Shown one piece after another: positions 17,557-25,231 of a stretch of 64,000 nt of DNA. The notes under the pieces are model-generated. The model ran no database searches and had not been told where the DNA came from. It saw only the letters and a program-made list of their open reading frames with translations. Both the position numbers and the translations under genes were made by a program. The stretch is from an uncultured Spirochaetales bacterium. GTDB taxonomy: Bacteria > Spirochaetota > Spirochaetia > Sphaerochaetales > Sphaerochaetaceae. Within the stretch, counting starts at the first letter, position 1, and each line of letters opens with the position of its first letter. Location: positions 1 to 64,000 of the forward strand of contig CALXKL010000009.1 in the NCBI GenBank assembly GCA_944388965.1, read 5' to 3'.

Positions 17557-18852
17557 ATGACAGTATGCAAATTCGGCGGATCGTCCCTTGCGGATGAGAA
17601 GCAGATCAGGAAGGTCAAGGCCATTCTGGATGTAGATGAAAGGCGTTCGATAGCCGTCGTCAGCGCCCCTGGAAAGCGCGACAGGAACGACGAGAAGATC
17701 ACCGACATGCTCTACGAGTGCAATGCGCTTGCACAGCAGAACAGGAGCTGCCGTCCCGTTTTCGACAGGATCGCACATCGTTATATCGAGATCGCCAAGG
17801 CCCTCAAGCTGGATGTCGATAGACTCTCCATGGCTCTGGACGACATCCGGCACAACATCGATGCAGGACGCGGTGGAGACTACACGGCCAGCAGGGGCGA
17901 ATACCTTTCCGGTCAGCTCATGGCCTCATATCTCGGATGGGAGTTCGTCGACCCGGCCGACTACATCGTCATCAACGGTGACGGCACAGTCAATCCGCTG
18001 ACATATGAAAGGCTTTCCGCCCGTTTTGCCGAGGGCGGCCATTATGTCATGCCGGGGTTCTACGGCGCGACGGAGCAGGGGGTGGTGAAGACCTTCTCCA
18101 GAGGTGGAAGCGACATCTCCGGTGCAATCGCCGCCCGTGCCGCGGATGCGGACCTGTATGAGAACTGGACAGATGTCAGCGGAATGTATGCAGCCGACCC
18201 CAGGATAGTGGAGGATGCCAGGGTCATAGAGGATCTCACATACACCCAGGTCCGCGAGCTGAGCGACGTAGGTGCATCGGTCTTCCACGAGGAGGCGATA
18301 GCACCGGTCTTCGAGAAGGGCATAGCGATAAACATCCGCAACACGAACGATCCCCAGGCCCCAGGAACGATGATCCGTCCGGACAGTGCCACCAGCGGTC
18401 TTGTCGGGATTTCCGGCAAGGGCGGCTACAGCAAGCTCAAGCTGCGCAAGCTCATGATGTTCAAGCGGCCGGGGATGAGGCATGCGCTTCTGACAATGCT
18501 CCATCTGTACGGAGTGCGTCCCAGCTATTCCCTTTTCGGAATCGACTCCATAGTATGGTTCTTCGAGAGCAGCCAGGCTTCCGACAGTGTCCTTGGTGCA
18601 ATGACGGAGAGGCTGAAGAAGGACTTTGCCCTTGACGATGTGACAGTTGAGCGGGGCCATGCGATTCTCGGACTGGTAGGCGGTCACATGGACCAGAGCA
18701 CCGCCTTCATCGATGCCTGTTCGGCTCTGCGCGATGCCGGTATCAGGATCAACTGCGTCAACTACGGTTCGTCGAACACCACGACCCTGATCGGAGTGGG
18801 GGAGACGGACTGCAACAGGGCGGTCCAGGTAATATACAAGGCGTTGTTCTGA
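17557..18852 (+). CDS. lysC: Aspartate kinase, monofunctional
   Basis: 431 residues. Phosphorylates aspartate in the first step of Lys/Thr/Met synthesis. The kinase domain opens with VCKFGGSSLAD and contains FSRGGSDISGA and TDVSGMYAADPR. A C-terminal regulatory region with ACT-type repeats ends in NYGSSNTTTLIGV. Start ATG17557 has AGGAG six bases upstream; the ATG two codons earlier lies too close to it. Possible promoter: TATATT at 17518-17523 with a TTGC-type -35 near 17497. Monocistronic and followed by a terminator. No lysine riboswitch was recognised in the short leader. Confidence 0.93.
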   Translation: MTVCKFGGSSLADEKQIRKVKAILDVDERRSIAVVSAPGKRDRNDEKITDMLYECNALAQQNRSCRPVFDRIAHRYIEIAKALKLDVDRLSMALDDIRHNIDAGRGGDYTASRGEYLSGQLMASYLGWEFVDPADYIVINGDGTVNPLTYERLSARFAEGGHYVMPGFYGATEQGVVKTFSRGGSDISGAIAARAADADLYENWTDVSGMYAADPRIVEDARVIEDLTYTQVRELSDVGASVFHEEAIAPVFEKGIAINIRNTNDPQAPGTMIRPDSATSGLVGISGKGGYSKLKLRKLMMFKRPGMRHALLTMLHLYGVRPSYSLFGIDSIVWFFESSQASDSVLGAMTERLKKDFALDDVTVERGHAILGLVGGHMDQSTAFIDACSALRDAGIRINCVNYGSSNTTTLIGVGETDCNRAVQVIYKALF

Positions 18853-18885
18853 GAAAACCGTAAAGGAAACGCAAAAATGAATGAG

Positions 18886-18918
18886 AAGGGTCGGTGAATG
18901 CCGATCCTTCAGTCTTGT
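18886..18918 (+). terminator. Terminator of aspartate kinase gene
   Basis: A 9-bp stem AAGGGTCGG/CCGATCCTT (one G-U) with 6-nt loop at 18886-18909, followed by CAGTCTTGTT. The T-tract is weak. Confidence 0.6.
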
Positions 18919-18931
18919 TGACAAGATGAGA

Positions 18932-18955
18932 ATGGAGCCGGTCTCCCGACTCCAT
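18932..18955 (-). terminator. Terminator of the sugar ABC ATPase gene
   Basis: A 10-bp stem with a 4-nt loop, ATGGAGTCGG/CCGGCTCCAT on the minus strand, lying 30 bp past the msmK-type gene stop. It is followed by TCTCATCTTGT, a weak T-tract. Confidence 0.6.
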
Positions 18956-18985
18956 TCCATCTGGTTGTGAGCTTTCGGATGATGC

Positions 18986-20080
18986 TCAGCGAATGGCCAG
19001 CTCGGTGTCGATGTCGAAGAACTTGGCCTTGTCCATGTTCGGAATCAGGCTGATCTTCTCGTCGATGTTCGGGATGACCGTTCCGTCGATCTTTCCGATG
19101 ACCTTCGCCGTGCTGGTGGCGATGTAGACGTGGGTCTCTGCACCAAGGGGCTCGACGACGGACACGTGTCCATCGATCGTCTTTCCGGGCTGCGGGGTGT
19201 GGGTGAACTCCACATCCTCAGGTCTGATGCCGTAGGTGACCTGCTTGCCGACATAGGGCTTGAGGACCTTGGCCTGCGACTCGGTGACGTACAGGGTGAA
19301 CGTACCCTCGTCCACATAGACTCCCTTCTCGTCCTCCTTGACGGTGACGGTGACGAAGTTCATGGGTGGGCTTCCGATGAATCCGGCGACGAACTTGTTG
19401 TCCGGGTTGTTATACAGCTCGAGCGGTCCGCCGATCTGCTGGATGACACCGAGCTTCATTACGACGATCTTGTCGGCCATCGTGAGGGCCTCGACCTGGT
19501 CATGGGTGACGTAGATCATCGTCGCCTTCAGCCTGTGGTGAAGGCCGCTGATCTCGGCTCTCATCTGGACACGGAGCTTCGCGTCGAGGTTGGAAAGCGG
19601 CTCGTCGAAGAGGAAGACCTTCGGCTGGCGGACGATTGCACGTCCGACCGCGACACGCTGGCGCTGTCCACCGGAGAGGGCCTTCGGCTTTCTCTCGAGC
19701 AGCTGCTCGATGTCGAGGATCTTGGCGGCCTCCCTGACGCGCTTGTCGATCTCGGCCTTGTCGAACTTCCTGATCTTCAGTCCGAACGCCATGTTGTCAT
19801 AGACGGTCATGTGAGGATAAAGAGCATAGTTCTGGAAGACCATTGCGATGTCCCTGTCCTTCGGGGGAACGTCGTTGACGACCTTTCCGTCGATGGTGAG
19901 GGTTCCGGAAGAGATGTCTTCAAGACCGGCGATCATTCTCAGCGTCGTGGACTTTCCACAGCCGGAAGGACCGACGAGGACGACGAACTCCTGGTCTTCG
20001 ATGTCGATGTTGACATTGTCGACCGCCTTGACTCCGCCATCGTAAATCTTGCAGATGTTCTCAAGCTTTACTGTTGCCAT
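18986..20080 (-). CDS. Carbohydrate ABC importer ATPase (MsmK/UgpC/MalK type)
   Basis: 364 residues. Walker [11 protein letters not shown]-loop VFQNYALYPHMTV, signature LSGGQRQR, Walker B FLFDEPLSNLDAKLR, switch His in VTHDQ. After about residue 235 a TOBE/OB-fold regulatory domain follows (YGIRPEDVEF). It is encoded alone with its own terminator, which fits a shared ATPase serving several sugar importers. The importer at 58940-62050 has no ATPase gene of its own and is a likely client. It is divergent from a TetR gene, which may regulate it. Confidence 0.93.
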   Translation of the reverse strand: MATVKLENICKIYDGGVKAVDNVNIDIEDQEFVVLVGPSGCGKSTTLRMIAGLEDISSGTLTIDGKVVNDVPPKDRDIAMVFQNYALYPHMTVYDNMAFGLKIRKFDKAEIDKRVREAAKILDIEQLLERKPKALSGGQRQRVAVGRAIVRQPKVFLFDEPLSNLDAKLRVQMRAEISGLHHRLKATMIYVTHDQVEALTMADKIVVMKLGVIQQIGGPLELYNNPDNKFVAGFIGSPPMNFVTVTVKEDEKGVYVDEGTFTLYVTESQAKVLKPYVGKQVTYGIRPEDVEFTHTPQPGKTIDGHVSVVEPLGAETHVYIATSTAKVIGKIDGTVIPNIDEKISLIPNMDKAKFFDIDTELAIR

Positions 20081-20208
20081 TGTCCTGGTTTTCTCCTTTT
20101 TGAAATTCTATGGCACCAGTATGTGTCATGAAGGAGGGGAAATAAAGGAAAATCTTTCTGGAAGTGAGCTGTTTTTCGTTGAAAAATGTCGGAAAAAGGC
20201 ATTATGCT

Positions 20209-20237
20209 GACTAAAAAGACGAATCTGGTCAAAAAGA
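20209..20237. repeat. Direct repeat upstream of tetR
   Basis: GACTAAAAAGA (20209-20219) and GGTCAAAAAGA (20227-20237) lie in tandem, 18 bp apart, between the MsmK-type gene and tetR. They sit directly in front of the tetR ribosome site. A regulator site is possible, but the dyad symmetry usual for TetR operators is poor. Confidence 0.3.
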
Positions 20238-20244
20238 GGTATGA

Positions 20245-20832
20245 ATGCCGAAGAAGTACAGCGATACACAGAAGGAGAACATCAGACGCGACCTGCGTTC
20301 GATGGCCGAGCGAAGTCTGTTCCACAAGGGGGTGAAGGACACAAGCGTCGATGAACTGGTCAAGGCCGTCGGGATCCCGAAGGGTACGTTCTACCTCTTC
20401 TACGGGTCCAAGGAGGAGCTGTACCAGGATGTGATGGTTTCCTTCCGCATCCAGATGCAGGACGAGATGCTTGCGATGCTTCAGGAACTGGACGAGAACC
20501 ATATCGTGACAAGCCTCACGACGGTCTTCAGCCATCTGGTCGAGAACATCTATGCAAGGGGGATCTTCAAGCTGCTGGACAGGAGGACGGCCAGGCTCGT
20601 CTCGCGCTCAAGCGAGGTGGACGTCATGGAAAGGGAGCAGAAGGCCCTGCTTTCGTTCTTCCGGGAGCTCTTCGGCTATTTCGCAATCGAGGACGAGGAC
20701 GACATCGCCCGCTTCCATGAAGCCTTCCAGGCGATCGTCTATTCCATGGACAAGGCCCAGGACATGGAAAGGCCCCTGGATGCATACCGGCTGCTTCTCA
20801 GGGGCCTCATGCTTCAGCTGGTGGGCGAGTGA
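20245..20832 (+). CDS. TetR-family transcriptional regulator
   Basis: 195 residues. The N-terminal HTH contains GVKDTSVDELVKAVGIPKG followed by TFYLFYGSKEELY, the classic TetR motif. The C-terminal ligand domain is unspecific. Divergently transcribed from the sugar-ABC ATPase gene (164 bp between starts) and convergent with the corC-like gene (3 bp apart). AGAGGT lies 4 nt before ATG20245. It may control the divergent ATPase gene; the ligand is unknown. Confidence 0.88.
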   Translation: MPKKYSDTQKENIRRDLRSMAERSLFHKGVKDTSVDELVKAVGIPKGTFYLFYGSKEELYQDVMVSFRIQMQDEMLAMLQELDENHIVTSLTTVFSHLVENIYARGIFKLLDRRTARLVSRSSEVDVMEREQKALLSFFRELFGYFAIEDEDDIARFHEAFQAIVYSMDKAQDMERPLDAYRLLLRGLMLQLVGE

Positions 20833-20835
20833 GGA

Positions 20836-22200
20836 CTAGTCCTCCTTCTGCTGCTCGTCCTTCCTTCCGTCTTCGCCGGAGCCTTCAGGCTCGACGATCT
20901 TCTCGACCACGGCCTCGACGATCCTCTTGTCCTCGACCTTCGTCACAGTGATGCGCAGACTGTTGATCTCGATTGTGAACGTCTGCCCGTCCTCGGGGAT
21001 CTCGTGCAGACAGGAGAACACCATGCCCCCGACCGTGTCGTAGTCGCCTTCGTCGGGGATGTCCACGTCGAGCTCCTCTTCGAGGTCCTCGATCGACAGC
21101 GTGCCCGAGACGCGCCAGCGGTTGTCGCCCAGCTTCTCGATTTCGGGGGCCTCCGCCTCGTCGAACTCGTCGTAGATGTTGCCCACGATCTCCTCCAGAA
21201 GGTCCTCGAGAGTTATGATTCCGCGCGTCTCGCCGTATTCGTCGATCACGATCGCGATGTGGACCTTCTTCTTCTGCATGTCGCTGAACAGCTGGTCGGC
21301 CTTGATCGATTCGGGCACGAAGTAGGCGGAGCGCAGCATCTGGCGAACGGTTTTCTTGTGCGGCTCGTTGATGTTCAGCAGGAAGTCGCGTGCGTTGAGG
21401 ATTCCGATGACGTTGTTTATGTCGTCCTCGTATACGGGGTAGCGCGAGTTGCCGCTGTCCTTGATCGTCTCCAGAATGGTCTTCTCATCCTCGTCGACGC
21501 TGAAGTACTTCACGTCTCCGATGCGCGTCATGATCTCGCTGACGCGTATGTCGTTGAACTCGAAGATGTTCTGGATCATCTCCTTCTCGTCCTCTTCGAT
21601 CGTGCCGGAGTCTCCACCGGACTCGACCATCATCCTGATCTCGGCCTCGGAGACGGCATCGTCCTCGCTGCTGGTCTTCAGATGCAGAAGTCTGAGGATG
21701 AGGTTTGTAGCGCTGCTGGTCAGCCAGATGACTGGCTTGAGTATCGTGGAGATCGCCACGAGCAGCTTGAGGAATATCTTCGCCATCTCGTAGCTCTTCT
21801 GCTGTGCCACACGCTTTGGCACCAGCTCTCCGAAGATGATGGTGACGATGGTGAGTATGATCGTGATCACCACGACCGAGATGCTGTTGAGGGTCGAATA
21901 GGGGATCGAGTCCAGTCCTAAGGAGATCAGCCAGTCGGTGAGCGGTTCGGAGAGGCTGTCGGCCGCGAATGCGGAGCCGAGGAATCCGGACAGCGAGATC
22001 GCAACCTGGATCGCCGAGAGGAACCCTGCGGGGTTCTCCAGCATCTTGAGCAGCCGTCTTGCCGCCTTGTCTCCTTCCTCGTCGAGCATCTTCAGCTTGG
22101 TCGAGTTGAGGGACACCATGGCCATCTCGAGGCCTGCGAAGACCGCGTTGATCGCTATGAACACGGCCTGTATCAACAATTGTCTGGGTACTGAAATCAT
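20836..22200 (-). CDS. CorC/HlyC-type membrane protein (DUF21-CBS-CorC)
   Basis: 454 residues. Domains in order: DUF21/CNNM transmembrane domain (about 1-190), paired CBS domains (about 210-330, with IMTRIGDVKYF and VIDEYGETRGIITLEDLLEEIVG), and a C-terminal CorC_HlyC domain (about 345-430). The C-terminal tail is acidic and polar. Members act in magnesium/cobalt efflux or homeostasis; the hemolysin label is historical. Monocistronic as far as can be seen. Confidence 0.9.
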   Translation of the reverse strand: MISVPRQLLIQAVFIAINAVFAGLEMAMVSLNSTKLKMLDEEGDKAARRLLKMLENPAGFLSAIQVAISLSGFLGSAFAADSLSEPLTDWLISLGLDSIPYSTLNSISVVVITIILTIVTIIFGELVPKRVAQQKSYEMAKIFLKLLVAISTILKPVIWLTSSATNLILRLLHLKTSSEDDAVSEAEIRMMVESGGDSGTIEEDEKEMIQNIFEFNDIRVSEIMTRIGDVKYFSVDEDEKTILETIKDSGNSRYPVYEDDINNVIGILNARDFLLNINEPHKKTVRQMLRSAYFVPESIKADQLFSDMQKKKVHIAIVIDEYGETRGIITLEDLLEEIVGNIYDEFDEAEAPEIEKLGDNRWRVSGTLSIEDLEEELDVDIPDEGDYDTVGGMVFSCLHEIPEDGQTFTIEINSLRITVTKVEDKRIVEAVVEKIVEPEGSGEDGRKDEQQKED

Positions 22201-22489
22201 CTTATCTCTTATGCTCCTTGTCTTTGTTGTGTCTTGCGAGTCGTGTGTTCCGCCATTGCGGAAGGCGCTCTCACAGGAGCATGTCGAGATGTACGTCCTG
22301 GATCAGATGATGGCGACTACTGTACGGGTCGTCTTGGGATTCACACTTCGGCACATTGCCAGGGCCTTCGTCCACTGTAGTAAGAAAACTCCTTGTCGTA
22401 TTGGAATATGCCATATGATATTGTCCTGCGCCTTCCGTCGTCAAGAGAACGGACCACGGTGCATGGGGGATGTTTTTTCTCGCTTTGTC
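22201..22489. other. Intergenic region between corC-like and RAD55-like genes
   Basis: About 290 bp between divergent genes. It must hold the promoter of the corC-like gene. No convincing gene, RNA fold or repeat was recognised. Confidence 0.4.
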
Positions 22490-22517
22490 TTGCACCCGAA
22501 CCGCGGCATGGTATAAT
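22490..22517 (+). promoter_or_regulatory. Promoter of the RAD55/KaiC-like ATPase gene
   Basis: -35 TTGCAC (22490-22495), 16-bp spacer, consensus -10 TATAAT (22512-22517). Transcription should start near 22524, upstream of the GGAGG at 22534. This supports ATG22547 as the start and excludes the in-frame start at 22517. Confidence 0.75.
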
Positions 22518-22546
22518 TGAGCCAACAAAATGCGGAGGTACAGCAT

Positions 22547-23254
22547 ATGGATATCCAAGAACTGAACAAGATCAGCCCGCTGCGCGTATTCGACGATGCC
22601 ATCAACGGAGGCCTTGGAAAGGGCAACCTTGGTGTCATTGTCTCCCGTCACGGTGTTGGAAAGACAGCCTGTCTGGTCCACCTTGCCACCGACAAGCTCA
22701 TGAGGGGCGAGCACGTGATCCACGTCTCCTTCTCCGGCAACGTCGAGCATGTGATGAACTGGTACAAGGAGGTCTTCAAGGAGATCGCCGAGCTCCAGAG
22801 CCTCGACGACGCCCATAACGTCTATTCAAGCATTCTCACAAACAGGGTCGTGATGAACTTCTCCCAGTCCCAGATCTCGGTGGAGAAGGTCCTCTCGTCG
22901 CTCAAGAGCCTGATCGAGCAGGGCGCATTCGCCGCCGACGCGATACTCTTCGACGGCTACAAGCTGACGCTCGCCGACGAGGACGACATCGTCAAGATCA
23001 GGGAATTCGCCAAGGAGATGGACCTCGAGGTGTGGTTCAGCGTCTCGCCCGTGAACCCGGAAGTCGTGTACGACCAGTACGGCGTGCCTTCGTCCCTCGA
23101 GAAATACTATTCATATATCGACGTGCTTGTCGGCCTGAGGTATCAGGAGGCCATCGACAAGGTCGTCATGACGGTCGTGCGCGCCCACGGCAAGGAAGTG
23201 CCCAAGCCCATGCAGGTGAAGCTCGATCCGAAGACGATGCTCATCAGCCACTGA
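22547..23254 (+). CDS. RecA-fold ATPase of the RAD55/KaiC-like group, function unknown
   Basis: 235 residues from ATG22547, which has GGAGG 8 nt upstream. A P-loop RHGVGKTA (about residues 34-41) opens the domain, a hydrophobic strand AILFDGYKL supplies a Walker B-like Asp, and the C-terminus lacks a second domain. Overall this is a single-domain RecA/KaiC-like NTPase; no DNA-binding or flagellar (FlaH) context is present. It has its own promoter and terminator. The role is unknown. Confidence 0.7.
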   Translation: MDIQELNKISPLRVFDDAINGGLGKGNLGVIVSRHGVGKTACLVHLATDKLMRGEHVIHVSFSGNVEHVMNWYKEVFKEIAELQSLDDAHNVYSSILTNRVVMNFSQSQISVEKVLSSLKSLIEQGAFAADAILFDGYKLTLADEDDIVKIREFAKEMDLEVWFSVSPVNPEVVYDQYGVPSSLEKYYSYIDVLVGLRYQEAIDKVVMTVVRAHGKEVPKPMQVKLDPKTMLISH

Positions 23255-23275
23255 GCGCGGCGTCTTCACCAAGGA

Positions 23276-23315
23276 GAAATGCACTGGATTGCGGTCCAGT
23301 GCATTTCTTTCCTCT
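23276..23315 (+). terminator. Terminator after the RAD55-like gene
   Basis: A 13-bp perfect stem GAAATGCACTGGA/TCCAGTGCATTTC with 6-nt loop, followed on the plus strand by TTTCCTCTCTT. It sits between convergent genes and may also stop readthrough from ispF. Confidence 0.85.
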
Positions 23316-23331
23316 CTTGCAGTTCTTCTGG

Positions 23332-23796
23332 TCAGTCTTCGACCAGGACCGTCACAGCGGCCACGACCGCATCCCCGCTCCCCAGCTCCCCGAAGCACTT
23401 CTCCGCGGTCTTCGCCTTGACCGATATCATGTCCACATCCAGAGACAGAAGCCGTGACAGGCTCTCCCTGATGATGTCGATGTGCTCCCTCAGCCTGGGC
23501 TTCTCCAGAAATACCGTGCAGTCGATGTTGGAGAAGACGGGCCTGCACTCGTCGAGCACCATGGACAGCAGTGTGCTGCTGTCGGCGTCCTTCCATCGCT
23601 CGTCCGAAGGAGGGAAGTGCGAGCCGATGTCCCCTTTGGCATAGGCCCCCAGGATCGCATCGATCAGGGCGTGGATGAGGACATCTCCATCCGAATGGGC
23701 CATCTCCCCCTTGTCGGACGGTATCCGGATGCCGCCGAGCATCAGCGGCCGTCCGGGCACGAGCACATGTATGTCGTATCCGCTTCCGATCCTCAC
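23332..23796 (-). CDS. ispF: 2-C-methyl-D-erythritol 2,4-cyclodiphosphate synthase
   Basis: 154 residues, normal length. Fifth enzyme of the MEP isoprenoid pathway, forming the cyclodiphosphate. Metal ligands are visible in GYDIH (Asp8, His10) and the substrate loop is AHSDGDVLIHALIDA. The conserved C-terminal segment ISVKAKTAEKCFGELG is present. Its start overlaps the ispD stop by ATGA. Confidence 0.96.
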   Translation of the reverse strand: MRIGSGYDIHVLVPGRPLMLGGIRIPSDKGEMAHSDGDVLIHALIDAILGAYAKGDIGSHFPPSDERWKDADSSTLLSMVLDECRPVFSNIDCTVFLEKPRLREHIDIIRESLSRLLSLDVDMISVKAKTAEKCFGELGSGDAVVAAVTVLVED

Positions 23797-24596
23797 TGTC
23801 CACCTCCCTGGTGCACGAACGAGCGGAACATCTCGTCGTGTGCCCTGTCCTCGCGTCCCCTGTCGCGGGCTCTGACGTATTCCATAACCTGGGCCCTGGC
23901 ATCCGGGATGTCCGATTCGTAGGTTATCTTCCGGTTTGCCTCGTCACCTTCGATGACGAAGCACTCGTATCCGGCCGAAACGAAGATCTCTCCATCGTCG
24001 GTGGCGTCGTCTCCCTGCGCCTTCCTGTGCGCATCAAGCAGCTTGGAAAAGTCGAACACCTGCGGGGTCTGGACCCTGACCAGACCCTCGCGCCGTGGAA
24101 GCTCGACGATCCGGCCCGCCGCGTCGATGCGGCGGACGGAGTCCGTCACCGCAAGGGCGGGCATGGCCCCCGAGCGGGTGGTGTACGCCATGGCGAGTGT
24201 CCTGACGATCAGATCCGGCGTTACGAACGGTCTTGCCCCGTCATGCACCGCGACGTATTCGAAGGGGAGATCCAGCGCTGCAAGACGTTCCAGTGCAAGA
24301 TGCACGGACACCTGCCTGGTGGCTCCTCCCCTTATGAAGAGCATCGGGACCGATCCCACATCGACGAGGTCCTCCATGGCCACGAGCGTCTCGTCCTCGG
24401 CCCCTTCGCGGCATGTGACGACGACGGCGCTCAGGCCGGGCAGTTCGAAGAACGGCTCGGCGGCACGATACAGCACGGTGTGACCGTCTATCTTCAGGAA
24501 CTCCTTCTTGACCCCTTCGCCTTCGGCAAAGGCGGACGAGAAGCGCAGCGACGAGCCTGCGGCCGTCAGTACGAGTGCAAATGGTGGCATGTGCAT
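23793..24596 (-). CDS. ispD: 2-C-methyl-D-erythritol 4-phosphate cytidylyltransferase
   Basis: 267 residues, a little longer than the usual 230. Transfers CMP to MEP in the third step of the MEP pathway. Nucleotide-binding start ALVLTAAGSSLRF, then VKKEFLKIDGHTVL, the VHDGARPFV motif, and RVQTPQVF. The insertion SSAFAEGEG before the conserved Lys accounts for part of the extra length. It follows carD by 4 nt. Confidence 0.95.
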   Translation of the reverse strand: MHMPPFALVLTAAGSSLRFSSAFAEGEGVKKEFLKIDGHTVLYRAAEPFFELPGLSAVVVTCREGAEDETLVAMEDLVDVGSVPMLFIRGGATRQVSVHLALERLAALDLPFEYVAVHDGARPFVTPDLIVRTLAMAYTTRSGAMPALAVTDSVRRIDAAGRIVELPRREGLVRVQTPQVFDFSKLLDAHRKAQGDDATDDGEIFVSAGYECFVIEGDEANRKITYESDIPDARAQVMEYVRARDRGREDRAHDEMFRSFVHQGGGQ

Positions 24597-24600
24597 GGTT

Positions 24601-25104
24601 CTACTTTTCCAGTTTCGAGAGTATGAGGTTCGAGATCTCGTCCTTGTCCTTCTTGAGCGCGTAGCACGATTCGTCGATCAGCAGTTCGAGCGCGTTCTCG
24701 TACAGTTTGCGTTCCTGGACGGGGAGCTCCTTGACCTTGGAGCGATGATACAGGCTCTGGACGACCTTTGCAATCGCTCCGATGGTCCCTGTCCTGATCA
24801 GATCCTGGTTCCTCTGATAGCGCAGCTTCCAGTCTGCAGGAAGGCTCTCGGCCCTTCCGGACATCGAGTTTATGGCCTTCATGGCCTCGTCCTTGGACAC
24901 GATGGATCGCACTCCCATCTCCCTGGCACGGTCCACGGGAATCAGCAGCGTCATGTCGGCCTGTTCCAGGTAGATCGCGTAGTAGCGGATGCTCTGGCCG
25001 TCCTTCATGCGCTCCCTTATGGCCTGGACTATGCCCAGCCCCTGCTGTGGGTAGACCACCGGCTGGCCTATGCTGAAAGCTGTCCTGGAGCTCTTCGTAT
25101 CCAT
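24601..25104 (-). CDS. CarD/CdnL-family RNA polymerase-binding regulator
   Basis: 167 residues. The N-terminal RID domain (about 8-70: FSIGQPVVYPQQGLGIVQAI, then ADMTLLIPVD) binds the RNA polymerase beta subunit in this family. The all-helical C-terminal domain (about 80-165) contacts promoter DNA next to the -10. Known members stabilise open complexes at rRNA and growth genes. First gene of carD-ispD-ispF. It has its own promoter ending 6 bp before ATG25104 and no Shine-Dalgarno, so a leaderless transcript is likely. Confidence 0.92.
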   Translation of the reverse strand: MDTKSSRTAFSIGQPVVYPQQGLGIVQAIRERMKDGQSIRYYAIYLEQADMTLLIPVDRAREMGVRSIVSKDEAMKAINSMSGRAESLPADWKLRYQRNQDLIRTGTIGAIAKVVQSLYHRSKVKELPVQERKLYENALELLIDESCYALKKDKDEISNLILSKLEK

Positions 25105-25110
25105 ATCTAG

Positions 25111-25139
25111 ATTCTACACCGGCAGGGGAAGGAAGACAA
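25111..25139 (-). promoter_or_regulatory. Promoter of carD-ispD-ispF
   Basis: Minus strand: -35 TTGTCT (25139-25134), 17-bp spacer, -10 TAGAAT (25116-25111). Six bases separate it from ATG25104, predicting a transcript that starts at the initiation codon. Confidence 0.65.
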
Positions 25140-25218
25140 CAAATCTTTTCCCTGTGTGAACTTGGAAAGTGGTCGTCTGCAGGTGCTTCGACGGGTGGAA
25201 ATTCGCCCTTTGCTCGAT

Positions 25219-25224
25219 TATACT
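25219..25224 (+). promoter_or_regulatory. Probable -10 box of malQ
   Basis: TATACT 7 bp before ATG25232, with TGGAAA (25196-25201) as a weak -35 at 17-bp spacing. No Shine-Dalgarno follows, so malQ is another leaderless candidate. Confidence 0.45.
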
Positions 25225-25231
25225 TCCTCTC

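Noticed and set aside
20209-20237. TGAC...GTCA as a TetR operator before the tetR at 20245.
   Set aside because: Arms of only 4 bp with a 16-bp spacer are not a credible TetR site; kept only as a direct repeat.
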